From the NCBI GenBank assembly GCA_016218545.1, contig JACRDQ010000036.1:361627-425626 (forward strand): a stretch of 64,000 bases of DNA, in the 5' to 3' direction. The DNA comes from Elusimicrobiota bacterium. GTDB lineage: Bacteria; Elusimicrobiota; Elusimicrobia; UBA1565; UBA9628. Position numbers and translations under genes: made by a program. This document shows positions 15,001-21,263 of the stretch, one piece after another (within the stretch, counting starts at the first letter, position 1; each line of letters begins with the position of its first letter). A model generated the notes under the pieces. It was not told the origin of the DNA, made no database searches, and saw nothing but the letters and a program-made list of their open reading frames with translations.

Positions 15001-18000
15001 GACGTCCGAGGAGATGCCCGTGATCTGGGACAGGAAGGAGTGCTTGCCCACGTTGTTGGGAACGGTGACCGGAGGCGACACGATCGAAACCAGGGGGTCG
15101 GCCTTGTCCACCTTGAAGTAGCGGCGGTACTTCGGGGTCGTGGCATTGCCGGTGTGACAGGGCCCGGGCTTCTCGATGTCCCAAGGACAGTCCGCGGTCA
15201 CGTGGCTGTTGCCTGCCTGGTCCTTGGCATAGACCTCGATCATGTAGATGTTGCCTGCCACGAACTTGGCGTTGGTCAGGCCGTAGGACCACTCATTCAC
15301 CGTCTGCTCGATGAGGGCCCAGGCGTTGTCGCCCGAGGCCATGTCGAAGGAGATCAAGGTATTGGGGTTCAAGTACTTGAGGGTGGTCATGTCCTTGATC
15401 CTCATGTATATCTGCCTCAAGTCGTCGTCATCGGACACGTTGTCCGTGATGGTCCCGCTGGCGTAAGCGATGTCGGACATGGCGGTGGCCAGGGCCGTGT
15501 CCGAGGACAGGGTCGCGAGGAAATAATGCGCGGTGATGGTCGGAGCGTCGATGTCGTAGATGAAGTCCTGTGCCCCGGTGTCATAGTGCTGGAACGCCGT
15601 GTTGCGCGTCCTGACGTAGGTCTTGTACTTCCTGCCGTTCTCCCAAGAGGGCATCTTGAGCGTGGTAGCCGCGCTCAAGGCCAGGCTTACGGCGGAGAGG
15701 CCGTCCGGGGTCGTGCCGGGCTCGAAGGCCATGTCCGGATCGCCGGGGTTTTCGCCCGGCGGCCGCCAGGCATGCGCCGCGGTGGTCAGCCAGACCGCGC
15801 CGGGGATGTAGGGCGTGGAGATATCGACCGCCAGGGGCAGCGGGTCTCCCGGATACCCGGGGTACTTGTTGCCGGTCGCCGGAGGACTGCCGCTCCAAGT
15901 CGAGCCCGTCCAGTAGTAGCCGTCGGTGTCCACGGCCACGAACCAGACATTGGTGGTCCTGCCGCCTTCCACGGGGCTGACGTCGAAGCTGACCGCCAGG
16001 GCCGCGTTGGAAGCGGTATTCGGCACAGGCACCATGTTCGTGACCGTGGAGGTGCTCGACCTGTAGGAGAAGACCAGCTTGACCGTGGCCGAGGACTCCA
16101 CGTTCTTGTTGTGCCCCGGGAAATTGATCATGTCCCGGGCCGATGCGAAGACTTTGAAGGTCTCCGTATCCTTTAATAGATCGTAGAAAGTGGAGGGCAA
16201 GGCCAGGCTCCAGTTCTTGATCCCGGTGCCGCCCGCCACCAGCACATTGACGGAACTCTCATAGACCGCTCCCGTGGCCGCGGTCCAGGTCGAACCGGTC
16301 CAGTAGTAGTTGTCCGAAAACCTCTTGACCGCGACATAGAAGTTCGACCAGTCCAGGCCGGAGGCGGTGCCGCTGGAGACCTCGTCGGCCACGGTGCCCG
16401 CGATCGAATTCAGCCGGGAGGTGTAGGCCCCGGCCCCCGTGGTCACGACCGAGGTCGGCGAGCTCCGGTCCAGGATGAAGGTGATGGTCTGCTCCGACGA
16501 GATGTTTCCGGCGCCGTCCTTGGCGCGGAGCGTGAACACGTAGCTCTGCCCGTCCAGGAAGGCGATATTCGACGAAATCCAGTTCGCGTAGCTGCCGCCC
16601 GGGATGCCGCAGCCCATGACCGAGTCGCAGGCCTGGTTCCAGATGTCTCCGACGGAATTCACCTTCCACTCGCCCGAGCTCACATAATGCTGCCAATGGT
16701 AGGTCGGGTCCTCCGCGTTGAAGCGCAAGGTGTACTCGACCGAGCTCACCCCCACCCCCTGGTCGGACGCCGTGCCCGTGATCTGCGGCAGAAACCCATT
16801 GAGCTTGTTGTACACCAGGTCCACGGCCGGGCTGACGATCCTGGCGGCGGGAAGCGTCTTGTCGCGCTTGAAATACCGGACATAGAGCGGGCTCGTGGAG
16901 CTTCCCGTGCGGCACTTGCGCGGGTAGAAGGGGCCTCCCGCCTCGTCGGCGTCGTCGTAGGGGCAATCGTCGGTCGCCTTGTTGCCCGCCCCGTCCTCGC
17001 CGTAAAGCTCGACCTTATACTTCGTGCCGTCCACGAACTGGGCCAGGGAGAGATCGAAGGCCCACTCGTCCCAGGTGCCGAATATCTCGGCCCAGGCCGA
17101 GCCGGACGAGGTTACGTCGAACTTGATGAGGGTGTTGGGGTTGAGGTATTTCCCGGTGACCGTGTCTTGGACGCGGAGCTTGATCCACCTGGGCGAGGCC
17201 ACGGCAGCCACGTTGTCCGAGACCGTGCCGCTGGCGACTGTCATAGCAGCCACCAGGGTCGGGTCAGCCGAGTTGGCGGACAGGCCCGCGATGGAGTAGT
17301 GGCCCGTCACGGTCGGGACTGTGATGTCGTAGATGAAGCGGTAGCCGCCGTAGGCGATCGGCTCGGCATCCGCCCAGGCGCCCAGGGGCAGGAGGGTCTC
17401 GGAGGTGCCGACCTGGGCCAGGGCATCGGTCGCCACGGTCACGATGTAGTACTCCTTTCCGTCCACCCACTCGGGGATGCGCACGTCGCCCGTGTAGGAG
17501 CTGATGGACACGGGCCGGAACAGGGTCTTGCTGGTCCATTCCAACTGAGGGCTGTCCAAGGGCCCTGAGGTGAGCCAGTGCTTGATGCCGATGTGCTTGG
17601 CCTTCTGCGCTCCGGTGCAGCCCACGCACTCGTCCCAGCACCAGTCTCCGATGGAATAGCCTGCGGAGCAGTAGCACTGATTGACAGCGTCATCCGGGTC
17701 AGCGGTGTCCTTCTTGCAGAAGCCCACCCAGGTGGCCGGGTCCTTGCCGGTGATATAGTTGTAGTTCGTGTCGCCGTTGGTCAGAGGGTTGGTGCTCATG
17801 ACCATGTACCAGGCCTTCTGCACGCCTGAGCCCGTGCCTCCTGCTCCCAAGGCCTCGTTCACCGTGAACCTGAAGGGATAGGCGTTCTCCTCATTGGAGC
17901 CTGCGGCCCGGACCGGCTTGATGATGTCGAAGACAGGAGAGGAGTTGTCGCGCAGGACCTTCAACGGACCCCAGTCAGGTCCGCCTGCCCCGGTATAGGC

Positions 18001-20406
18001 CCCTCCCGAGGTCTTGGGCTGGTCCGAGGTGCGGCCGCGCGCGTAGATGTTGTATTCGCCGTCAACAGGAGTCCACGCGTACGTCCAGGTGTTGGAGGCC
18101 CCGGTGGCGATGTACTGGTCCTCCTCGCTGCTGAAGTAATTGGTGGGCTGGAACGCGCCGTCATCCCATTTCCACACATAGCCGTCGTTGTTGCGAACGA
18201 TCCTGATCTGGGTCGAGGTCGAGGCTTGGCCGTCGGACTCAGCCTGGCCGAGCCTCGGGTTGAAGTACATCCCTCCTTTGATGAGCTGGAACCCGGTGGT
18301 CATGTAGCGCAAGGGGTCGCCTGGCTGGACCTTCAGGTTGTCATCCAGCACCGGGTACGTGATGGACGCGGTCGGGATGGTGACGATGAAACTCGAGACC
18401 TGGGTGATGAACTGGCCGTCAGGGTTGGTGACCCTCAGGTCATAGGTCCCGAACGGCACGGCAGTGGAGATCTTCAGCTTGGCCGTGAACCCGCCTCCGG
18501 TCACTCCAGGGGTGATGAACTGGATGCTCGAGACCGTGACGCCCTCGATCCTGGCGCCGGCGCTGTAAGCCTCGAGCTTGACCGTGCTGGTCCCGCCCCA
18601 GTTCATGTACGCTCCGCCCTGGACCACGACATCCCTGGTCATGTCCGCGGTGCCGTCGTTGTTGACAAAGCCCATGCCTGACATCATCTGGTCTTTCGGG
18701 TCAGGGTCAGCCCAGGTCGTGGTGGAAGGAGCTGGGAAGCACAGCCGGTTGGCCACGGAAGAGTTCCGGCCATCAGCATTGCTGTAGGCTATGTCATAGC
18801 ACCCGCCCGTGATGGGCGCGTAGAGCTGGAGGTTGGCGCTCACTGAAGTCGCGCTCAGCCAGCTCACGGAATTGACCACGACGTCGTTCTGGAAGGCCCC
18901 GTTCTTCAGGAACTTGATGCTCGGCTCGATGCCCTTGACCTGCAGGAAACCGGTGCCGCCGGTCACCGTGATGGTCCAGGGATTGGCGGTGTAGGGAGCG
19001 CCCGCAGGGGCGGAAGCGATGCTGATGTTGGTGATGCTGGGGTCAGGGTTGACCGAGGTCGGGATCCAATCGAAATATGCGGCTCCGCCCTTGGTGAAGA
19101 CATAGGGCAGGGGATCGGGCTGGATGACCTCGTAGATGGACACCAAGTGGGTGTAGCCGCTTCCAAGCGCGGTCTTGGTCCAGTTGGCCGAGGACGTCGG
19201 GTTGGTGGCTGCCTGGAGCACATAAGCGGAATCATCCGCATCCAGAGTGTATAGGATAAAGAGCTTGTCCGTATTCTTGGCCGAGCTCGACTTGGCCACG
19301 CCGATGCTGATATGCTTGACCACATCCGCCACAGGGAGATGCTCATTGGCGCACGCGTTGGCTGACGTGCAACGCATGTAGACCATGTTCTTCTCCGAGG
19401 CAGCGGGCGGACCTGCGTCAGCGGCCGCTACCCAGATGTAGTGCATGTTGCCTGAGGTGTCCACCACGGCTGACGCGTTCTTGTCCACGTCGAAGCCGCC
19501 AGCTTGGTTGAGGCCGTCCGAGACCGCAGGCGTGTTGGCCAGGGCATTGACATTGGCAGTGCCGTCCCGGTTCTCGGAGTAGAACTTGATGACCCCGGGG
19601 TTGGAGCCGTCGTAGCCGGTCATGAAGACCTTGTTGTTGGCGTCACCCAAAGGATGCGGGACCACGGCGTTCATATAAGTGAGCACAGCGTCATTGGAGC
19701 CCGTGGTGCAGCCATAGGAGCCGTCTACGAAGTTGGGCGAGTTGCCCCAGTTCACGATGCTGTTGGCCGCCGTGGCTGAGGCGAAGTAGACCACGCCGTC
19801 CTCGCCGGCGGTCGTATCGCCTTCGTCCAGGGCCACGGCCGTGACCCAGGCGTAGCCGTCCTTGTCCACCGCGATGGTGGGAGGGATCAGGTCCGGGAAC
19901 TGCTTTCCGGTCAGGGTACAGTTCGTGCCCGGGATCTGGTACTCCGAGTCCCAGTTGATGCCGCCAGCGCTGGTCAATTGGCCTTTGCGCAGGAACAAGT
20001 TGCCCAGCTTCGACTCAGGGCCGTTGACCACGTAGACCATGCTCGTGGTGACCACGTACCAGATGCTCGGCTTGCTGTTCATGGCCTCGAACCCGGCGCC
20101 GGTGTAGATGTCCTGGGGAGCGCTCCAGGTGCCTTCCTCGCCGGTCTTGGAGTAGCTCCACACGGCCTGGTACGTTCCTGCCGTACCCTTGCCGTAGAAG
20201 GCCCAGTAGCCCCAGGGATTGGCCACGACCTTGCGCTGGTTGGAGTTCCAGGTCTTGCCGCCGTCGTAGATCTTGCGCGGGTTCGTGACCCAGGCTGATG
20301 CCAGGGAGGGGATGAGGGTCAAGGCCAATCCCAGCAGGAGGGAGAGGCGGGAGCAGGACGCCGCGCTGCTGCGCCCATAATATACGGGCGCGCGCACGCG
20401 CGACAA
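1..20406 (-). CDS. Giant secreted Ig-like repeat protein (C-terminus beyond window)
   Basis: The frame is open for 6,802 codons with no stop and runs off the left edge. I start it at TTG 20406, because GAGGGG lies 5 nt upstream; in-frame GTG codons at 20436 and 20397 are alternatives. Residues 1-38 form a signal peptide (hydrophobic LSLLLGLALTLIPSLASA, cleavage after ASA). Residues about 39-450 are rich in W, G and D strand motifs and resemble a BNR/sialidase-type beta-propeller. About 450-700 look like IPT/Ig-like modules. The remainder is roughly forty modules of about 100-150 residues with recurring motifs YWNGSxW, SGTAxD, YRVxxRAxDxAGN and FxYDTTxP, typical of bacterial Ig-like surface repeats. 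No catalytic motif was seen. Adhesin, surface-layer or gliding function is inferred. It follows a small membrane-protein gene and a riboswitch leader, so it is probably cotranscribed and cyclic di-GMP controlled. Whether the C-terminus carries a sorting or secretion domain cannot be seen. Confidence 0.9.
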   Translation of the reverse strand, partial: MSRVRAPVYYGRSSAASCSRLSLLLGLALTLIPSLASAWVTNPRKIYDGGKTWNSNQRKVVANPWGYWAFYGKGTAGTYQAVWSYSKTGEEGTWSAPQDIYTGAGFEAMNSKPSIWYVVTTSMVYVVNGPESKLGNLFLRKGQLTSAGGINWDSEYQIPGTNCTLTGKQFPDLIPPTIAVDKDGYAWVTAVALDEGDTTAGEDGVVYFASATAANSIVNWGNSPNFVDGSYGCTTGSNDAVLTYMNAVVPHPLGDANNKVFMTGYDGSNPGVIKFYSENRDGTANVNALANTPAVSDGLNQAGGFDVDKNASAVVDTSGNMHYIWVAAADAGPPAASEKNMVYMRCTSANACANEHLPVADVVKHISIGVAKSSSAKNTDKLFILYTLDADDSAYVLQAATNPTSSANWTKTALGSGYTHLVSIYEVIQPDPLPYVFTKGGAAYFDWIPTSVNPDPSITNISIASAPAGAPYTANPWTITVTGGTGFLQVKGIEPSIKFLKNGAFQNDVVVNSVSWLSATSVSANLQLYAPITGGCYDIAYSNADGRNSSVANRLCFPAPSTTTWADPDPKDQMMSGMGFVNNDGTADMTRDVVVQGGAYMNWGGTSTVKLEAYSAGARIEGVTVSSIQFITPGVTGGGFTAKLKISTAVPFGTYDLRVTNPDGQFITQVSSFIVTIPTASITYPVLDDNLKVQPGDPLRYMTTGFQLIKGGMYFNPRLGQAESDGQASTSTQIRIVRNNDGYVWKWDDGAFQPTNYFSSEEDQYIATGASNTWTYAWTPVDGEYNIYARGRTSDQPKTSGGAYTGAGGPDWGPLKVLRDNSSPVFDIIKPVRAAGSNEENAYPFRFTVNEALGAGGTGSGVQKAWYMVMSTNPLTNGDTNYNYITGKDPATWVGFCKKDTADPDDAVNQCYCSAGYSIGDWCWDECVGCTGAQKAKHIGIKHWLTSGPLDSPQLEWTSKTLFRPVSISSYTGDVRIPEWVDGKEYYIVTVATDALAQVGTSETLLPLGAWADAEPIAYGGYRFIYDITVPTVTGHYSIAGLSANSADPTLVAAMTVASGTVSDNVAAVASPRWIKLRVQDTVTGKYLNPNTLIKFDVTSSGSAWAEIFGTWDEWAFDLSLAQFVDGTKYKVELYGEDGAGNKATDDCPYDDADEAGGPFYPRKCRTGSSTSPLYVRYFKRDKTLPAARIVSPAVDLVYNKLNGFLPQITGTASDQGVGVSSVEYTLRFNAEDPTYHWQHYVSSGEWKVNSVGDIWNQACDSVMGCGIPGGSYANWISSNIAFLDGQSYVFTLRAKDGAGNISSEQTITFILDRSSPTSVVTTGAGAYTSRLNSIAGTVADEVSSGTASGLDWSNFYVAVKRFSDNYYWTGSTWTAATGAVYESSVNVLVAGGTGIKNWSLALPSTFYDLLKDTETFKVFASARDMINFPGHNKNVESSATVKLVFSYRSSTSTVTNMVPVPNTASNAALAVSFDVSPVEGGRTTNVWFVAVDTDGYYWTGSTWSGSPPATGNKYPGYPGDPLPLAVDISTPYIPGAVWLTTAAHAWRPPGENPGDPDMAFEPGTTPDGLSAVSLALSAATTLKMPSWENGRKYKTYVRTRNTAFQHYDTGAQDFIYDIDAPTITAHYFLATLSSDTALATAMSDIAYASGTITDNVSDDDDLRQIYMRIKDMTTLKYLNPNTLISFDMASGDNAWALIEQTVNEWSYGLTNAKFVAGNIYMIEVYAKDQAGNSHVTADCPWDIEKPGPCHTGNATTPKYRRYFKVDKADPLVSIVSPPVTVPNNVGKHSFLSQITGISSDVGFGVDYVEYTLAFNEGDPTYHWQHYASSGEWKAGYVGDIWNRACDSAVGCGGANPTWATWISSNIAWIDSQNYIFQVRSVDKAGNESTTRYILFNLDASTPTSVVTTAGGAYTSRVNTIAGTVADQISSGVVSGLDSNGFRVAVQRLSDDKWWCDTTVGCSAAASPSWLAPTGGVYEASHTVIVGAAGGSWNLPLSATFYDLLGASDTFKVFSWAKDRVNNPSDSLNQESSTSYKMVFSVKTTTPVLTSIDPPGQSAQNSQDNIVFNLSSEGGRVKQVWAVIMDTNNYWWSGSSWSATATTDPPPTVRGQPTAWEQGQIWLTTEAALGGSPDLIYVPNTTPDGTGSLTITFDQNTKISTPPWVNGFRYKIYVRARNAAEPADMELNTSLNITTHVWIYDVTAPTLTAHNAIMSLSTSNLAGDYSWVASMALASGTVKDNVSDNLDYRQIYVRILEEDSGKYLNPNTLIKFDWADGDSAWSRQDTIADNWDFDLSQSQFSSGFKYRMEVYASDGAGNNQAQARAGSTGCPVTLNSDTLCQTGSWTPALELPKYKRYFLYDKTKPAIVVTTPTITNPNYIGGTYSLVTLSGTADDPNMNGELSKVEFSLALNKSDPTHHWEHYATSGSWKLNTIGDIWNRAYPQGPANDPWSVWTSSNISWFDSDTYIFKVRTVDKAGNVSNLGDDQTRQFIYDKFKPVSKITNIVNMQLYTYQVLSIDGTAIDDSATSTGTASGLSSLGVKITRESDGYHWNGSTWAAPATSSITVAIGQGTGLKTWSLALDTTFYDLLQVQRDTFTVYAFGSDMVANPGPPDHGPNIESDTQIKVKYVFESGPPQVSVYWPPAASGQNNLSSTTLNVNAIGSGVQQAWVTFISSDGAYYWTASSWSATPVTDPDISPDTYNLWLTTDDVDGGGPDMLFKPAMSQSNIRINFGYSTHTILMPAWQDGKKYRIFVKARNTAGQVTNSYPGTYAFIYDITKPTVTLSAALSAISNDPASRGWSRELTKVDGDMLDNTADGMNIYSVFIKLFSVDNAKCLNYGVSPPRFDLDCPGPTDGWKELAVTGSNAQRAWSWDITGADFIGGNSYNLEVWGRDLSRNSTGTATAPLFKKYFRYDNDKPLLVVSTPVAGGRYGLNGIDRIMGYASDVTAVDGLGAVEYRLEYPEVNKWEVMSSSYGVWRGQLGEIWNVAATTTTDPYETWQSSNIAWVNGEEFTLYVRARDPAGNYSDYSTSTFRYDFSVPISTPTKPSNFKSYSQQIGVIGGTALDMPDNSGRQAGIETLMTGIRRQSDLKWWNGAVKGWEVVRDDWVMVPPGGWDQTTAWNWTHSSLGGFWTSVPTAETFELYAWARDKVDKPDASYRNIESSNTVETVFRYETQAPTSTVIWPVNQMWVSDIEGYRLKESTGRAVDKPETGPGAGGSVQMMQIQIRRGNNDAQCWNGVAAFSADCLADLSWQNMTYVVQDTWTYTTYPDVTNAALDGESYRVRMRGKDDARDGTESWSPNVESSFEANRNEKVFRMDKTKPTTLIQVPNTANVGTLPSVSGTASDANSGAHMVHVAYQAASGAQTGCWWEVGTVNTWSDCGSENPPELHYVPASTQTAVPVPWEVTGGSIPAMSNNTQYRIFARATDKVGNIQLFPGTGACTTPPTQSACIVIMKTGAEPQSYLTSPADLAHYKPSALTLIEGTLSDATTAQVRLINVTAEPDEVWQGGSVWVDTDTYAGLLGCGEQNYVVGESTCGFHGTANLTWQRSFSDWPSGSSQIKVQVRAINGVTVETPPFAERTFVVDGDPPTASVTLPNKGGYRFGELVSIAGFASDVAPGDFALDKAKFQVIRATDNYRWNGEVFFDSAAVLTAFYPGAGVFSWTQDKLIDQSMLVDGAKYKVRFQVEDKAGNLTAGSDYEFRLDATTPTATLDVPIDKLFIQSMSLSSGTVTFGQTWDNDPNPVDAGGETEPSGLASVEISLLQLTGPGANQWYRTNPSTGFLAGSELWHPARIWTSSWTYTNPGYLAETHETGRWFRVLVRARDQAGNTQETFTPLVSSRTYVVDKSSPSLAVTAPAADGTVWRPATLTQLTGTAREEPDGRAIAEFKASPVLSDDVDIQLYHLSGNDTYYWNGSAWLFNPGEDTTFVGRQRELAAGTTIWRLAGAELPVDDPAAPYDANSWQIRGDQVYRVRARGRDDARTVGGQDDRNLSDWTPYRSFTMDVTPPISSMTWPVSDLFASNITSITGTANAVLSGLDKMDVRITTDPATGPWWDGKDRAWSFSTQWSSATSASPWEFTSLFNAGEQAFFDHNRFYIWTRATDLAGNVETSPSIFSIVYDTTPPNGSIHKPENYPNPPYYSNNPDATRPITLTSGTIADVAPLASGQTELWVAISSGDAENVWWNHGAAAFNVNQANIYWAQNVYAAGTDWSYVPAWTLSDGVAYRVHIRTKDKAGNWKNNAALPSDSLSGYNQLFRYDVSYPTSTTTVPENSTKTASVSDFSGQANDPGAGVSGIKIVYAAIQHTDGAQASPVGQWWNWGTPGFSISDPPPFPGNAWTWVASTTVQGLATISWSTPVPTNMLQSSNTYRVVTRSMDWATNPQQNPLQAGAGSFFRYDTAVPVATGTAPTLGSFVRTAGSLAGTANDELTGASGLARVQVLLKLEANQRFWKGSYAGDYDTDWDGDVGTKFDRWIDVTPPLNNWTKLRPPMPGPVLDSRRYRLWVYAADQAGKAIEKPDSTELTNNKLADGTSDAYWFIFDSSAPFTRSTHPAVYMRGDITSVAGTAWEAYKDFEPSGLLQVKIRMSRSGPSATWYSIPGLAWQSDEPSFTTDRWNNALPNWQFLNLDPTDFSDGYQYRVNTMGTDLAGNDEVNYATYTFLVDRSTPTSRMTVPTDNGYVTGQLNVQGTANDRYCYVGEGTPFNEACNIAGRDYESGINVSSVTIMLKQITGTAGGQACGDIGVDNDCWWDWNGGWQTSAVPLWSSGTFVGDSSGTWTYLLPADALTSPNTYKIASRSRDRLGGYEELLSTYTFVYDTTKPVGLATGPVGYTNGFSAIAGTARDDSPGVLDVVDILIREFDCGDVSCHINSYWDGFAWGPPGQEYWLSSGTITNWIVGTTWAWTMPASLVSWDNKSTYTVTVRAKDRASNLEDRHLFIDTTFYLETPGATLTVVQPPFSATLPHYSAAKSPPDNAALAASGTGSNLKVSKGGVRLKLERLTSPTSWWFNDGPVGWRNDASTYTEVTPNDSTSWGPYNWYDSPDPGTIPDAYDMANASYTLTATPVNAANQAGAPVVRTYVIDNVKPAGAFQSPGTNSCPGYDGCIKTLPTISGTTKDPGQVDPPSISVSDVRWRLKRLDNANYWDGAAFTLPGGNPPEFIVDPAEFVNLGPANDPVFRWSSATMAGPALIDGLAYRLFFRAKDKAGNEQGDLTSGTEAEMDRYSFLYDTSPPVGILTQPPTNYVFKSLTPLSGTSVDATPSAPGSLRSDVTQVQLRIKEQQFGTCWRSDVTGAGDFGSCAGAYFNVSGLAPWTTTHPQLDGKLTTGNSYVITAVALDRAGNQQIAFNVPVSSRIVYVDKAAPEANYTHPATVGQPNSYTFADLTGASALAGTADDPQESLYKDNDAVNDVQVVFWAMGDPLNINLPGQTSYYYTGTPNPNFLPTEIFLSSETAGESANWKDVTDGTDTWTFLVTPENVPKTWLSDMPYRAKVRARDRASLANGTIDGNRGTPGDSAIVRFTVDNTPPVSLVTRPPQTGFIQNLDVIGGTSDSSLAQNDTYYLRVWYESGADDYYWSGLGWVLNTQYQLPVKVVGTTGTVAWGYPCSPTNPVDCLPPGEHGSPVMGALPDNTVFKVAIQARDLADNTETPTTAQMVLDRVGPTVSLSTPMAVPYNKYGTSRDIIQLRGNSSDFPAGVDKVYVEARNVSQTPNPVWNGVAWDTWISSHFVTAAAVNPWTYDIDGTTWTANKQYRVTAKAVDTAGNPSASDPQRFFIYDVNFPSSTIDVPDGRAYYGRGQIATLYGTAEDWLKIPASEAKSGLRKVEILVTEAGAPPLYWDGDSFELPVSWRVVSTNTADPADWGYPPSNPAGDILPTWYQDLTSGKLYTVQVRSTDETGNVETPVQRTFTYDHWAPTTTVNAPYEAEYLTAFTLSSGPYTEHVSLPGRAASVAVRDFMGSYWNGAVFGAWAPASSWRPATVWEPVVGSSWSWADAAFSAFITGGSITDPRTYTVYLRGVDGAGNENRASNADPSLAGLGKTFRIDFFKPVSKSTAPTEGTYLTGHYTPISGTADDQSSPPSGTPGAGINTVYLKAIREDAAGGASCWSPGWSACTPGGAGDPGFILPTTIIGGAQTVVKFQSQGSLPETAFEDGYRYKIVSRAVDLLANTETSLTTLTFTADRSSPTASLLRPDSPSLFVSTAGLVLSSGTHFEAFTGGNVVSSVTSVFVQIEDVSAGVHVIPGCPGACQKWWDGDSWEVNETSASASVYYSSWVFSGLPANADIWHADASPDGRQYRIRAAAEDRASNSGSFPDTLVSQALFTFDGTGPDAGVVVPPAVPVGDPTTNSLATITGTAVDPLVNNSSSSVKTVFVSIMGDSANDPASANKYWNEPLGAWGAAGAVIWSTTSLNGTEWTFSSTRLDEMVKTNDRYILISSATDKAGNSRLLLSAPGDPGYRRIKWQAPPAVSTVTFPISLRHYNDITALQGTANDKTVRVELELRRWDTNQCWNGSGWGGCPTTRNVASSSPTWAYPVGTTDSLPNWNLVNNTTFTLTETGYNREGTPESPNTAIQFYIDKTAPVSSIGYPTDASYVKSPPTMTGSVNDSQALYGSAASGVKDPNGVWVRLKRNDLVQYWNQVTGGWGGPVDSTAAYAAGAWSFTTNNPGTAWVPNVSYTLQVYSQDKAYNQVGANPNTEAVVGGVTFIYDVTSSTVGITNPNAARERLLLPLTGRAGDTAPGLVKVVQARIRRITPPVRYANPLNNLSFELDPTDPVQMEAAFFETDHNGIWDDWKASSG
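11400..17700 (-). repeat. Higher-order repeat of about 1.7-1.8 kb inside the giant gene
   Basis: Equivalent segments recur at about 16639, 14881, 13095 and, more diverged, 11446 (spacings 1758, 1786 and 1649). Each encodes a stretch of the type EWK-x-GDIWN followed by WISSNIAW and a VDKAGN motif, and each is followed by a module starting with TSVVTT or an equivalent and ending in DTFKVF. Each super-unit spans about 550-600 residues, that is four or five Ig-like modules, so the gene grew by duplicating blocks of modules and not only single ones. Identity was judged by eye. Confidence 0.7.
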
Positions 20407-20537
20407 ATCGTCCCCTCTCAGGTCTTTATCTTTCACTTTCCTGCGCTTTTTTGCTTTGCGTCCAGCCTTCGTCAGACTTCAGACACACCGAATCAGGCAC
20501 GAGCCAGGACACGGGTGCGGACGGGGTTGGGCCGGGC
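20407..20537 (-). other. Spacer between small membrane gene and giant gene
   Basis: 131 bp without a recognisable gene. It holds the GAGGGG ribosome binding site of the giant gene just before TTG 20406. I see no sigma70 promoter or terminator in it, which supports cotranscription of the two genes. Confidence 0.45.
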
Positions 20538-21032
20538 TCAACAGCGCAGGATGGCAGGAGCTTTCGAAATGGCAGGCGCCGCGGTCAGGAGACGGCTGCG
20601 GACCACGGCAACGGAAAGCGTGAGCACGCAAAAGACCAGGCCCAGCGGAAGGAGCTTGGGAGGCTTGGGCACCGGACCGGCCGCGGCCGTGCTGAAACCC
20701 AGGGAGGGCAGGAACCCCCTCAGCCAGGCTTCCACGCGGGGCAGGAGCTCCCGCAGGAGAGCCGCCGCGCTTGCGTGCGGCAAGGTGGAGGTCACGGCGT
20801 CCTGGGCGGCTGACCGGGCCGCGGCGGATTTAAGGTCAGCCTCGAGCCTGGCCCTGGACACGGGCCGGTTGATCTCGTCTCGGACATCGAGGCCCCAGCG
20901 GTCGGCAAGCACGGCAGCCGGGTCGACGCCCATGGCGTCCATCCCGACCTCGGAATAGCCGGCCGGGACGACCGCCAGGCAGAGCAAGCCGACCCCTGCC
21001 AGGGTCATCCAGGTCCGGCGCCGGCACCCCAT
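20538..21032 (-). CDS. Small membrane protein upstream of the giant gene
   Basis: Unrecognised protein of about 164 residues. It has an N-terminal hydrophobic segment ending in a signal-like stretch (LAGVGLLCLAVVPAGYS), a charged middle region with DVRDEINRPVSRARLEADLK, and a C-terminal transmembrane helix (LLPLGLVFCVLTLSVAVV) ahead of a short basic tail. ATG 21032 is used here; AAGGGG also sits 7 nt before TTG 21038, and TTG 21044 is a third option. It is the first gene downstream of the riboswitch and terminator at 21077-21245 and lies 131 bp before the giant repeat gene. A role in export, anchoring or assembly of the giant protein is inferred from position only. Confidence 0.65.
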   Translation of the reverse strand: MGCRRRTWMTLAGVGLLCLAVVPAGYSEVGMDAMGVDPAAVLADRWGLDVRDEINRPVSRARLEADLKSAAARSAAQDAVTSTLPHASAAALLRELLPRVEAWLRGFLPSLGFSTAAAGPVPKPPKLLPLGLVFCVLTLSVAVVRSRLLTAAPAISKAPAILRC

Positions 21033-21076
21033 TGCCAAGTTCAAGCCCCTTGTCCGATGAACATCACCAGAGTATC

Positions 21077-21143
21077 AAAAAAAGGCCCGGCCTCGCCGAC
21101 TATCTTACCCCTCTATCCCGAAGATAGTCGACTAAGGCCGGGC
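21077..21143 (-). terminator. Intrinsic terminator, expression platform of the riboswitch
   Basis: Read on the minus strand, GCCCGGCCT (21143-21135) pairs with AGGCCGGGC (21093-21085), and an inner 10-bp stem pairs CGACTATCTT with AAGATAGTCG around a 14-nt loop. After one C, seven T residues follow at 21083-21077. It lies between the aptamer and the first gene, the usual layout for transcriptional control. Confidence 0.88.
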
Positions 21144-21164
21144 GAAATTCAACCCTGCTTGGCA

Positions 21165-21245
21165 CCTTCGGCAACCGGGCGACCTCGCGTTCCGAGGCCC
21201 GCGGCTTTGCGCCCCTCCCTTGCGGGAGGTTTGCCAGTATCGGGC
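21165..21245 (-). ncRNA. Cyclic di-GMP-I (GEMM) riboswitch aptamer
   Basis: On the minus strand the conserved GGCAAACC (21235-21228) is followed by a P1b hairpin CCTCCC-GCAA-GGGAGG with a GNRA tetraloop, then GCAAAGCC (21210-21203), a P2 hairpin CCTCG/CGAGG, and AGGTCGCCCGGTTGCCGA (21185-21168), which matches the AGGTAGCGGGGTTACCGA end of GEMM-I aptamers. The base corresponding to G20 of the Vibrio Vc2 aptamer appears to be G, which favours c-di-GMP over cyclic AMP-GMP; this assignment is by hand alignment. It sits between a strong promoter and a terminator, upstream of the membrane protein and the giant surface protein. Confidence 0.85.
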
Positions 21246-21263
21246 GACCTTGCGTCCACATTA

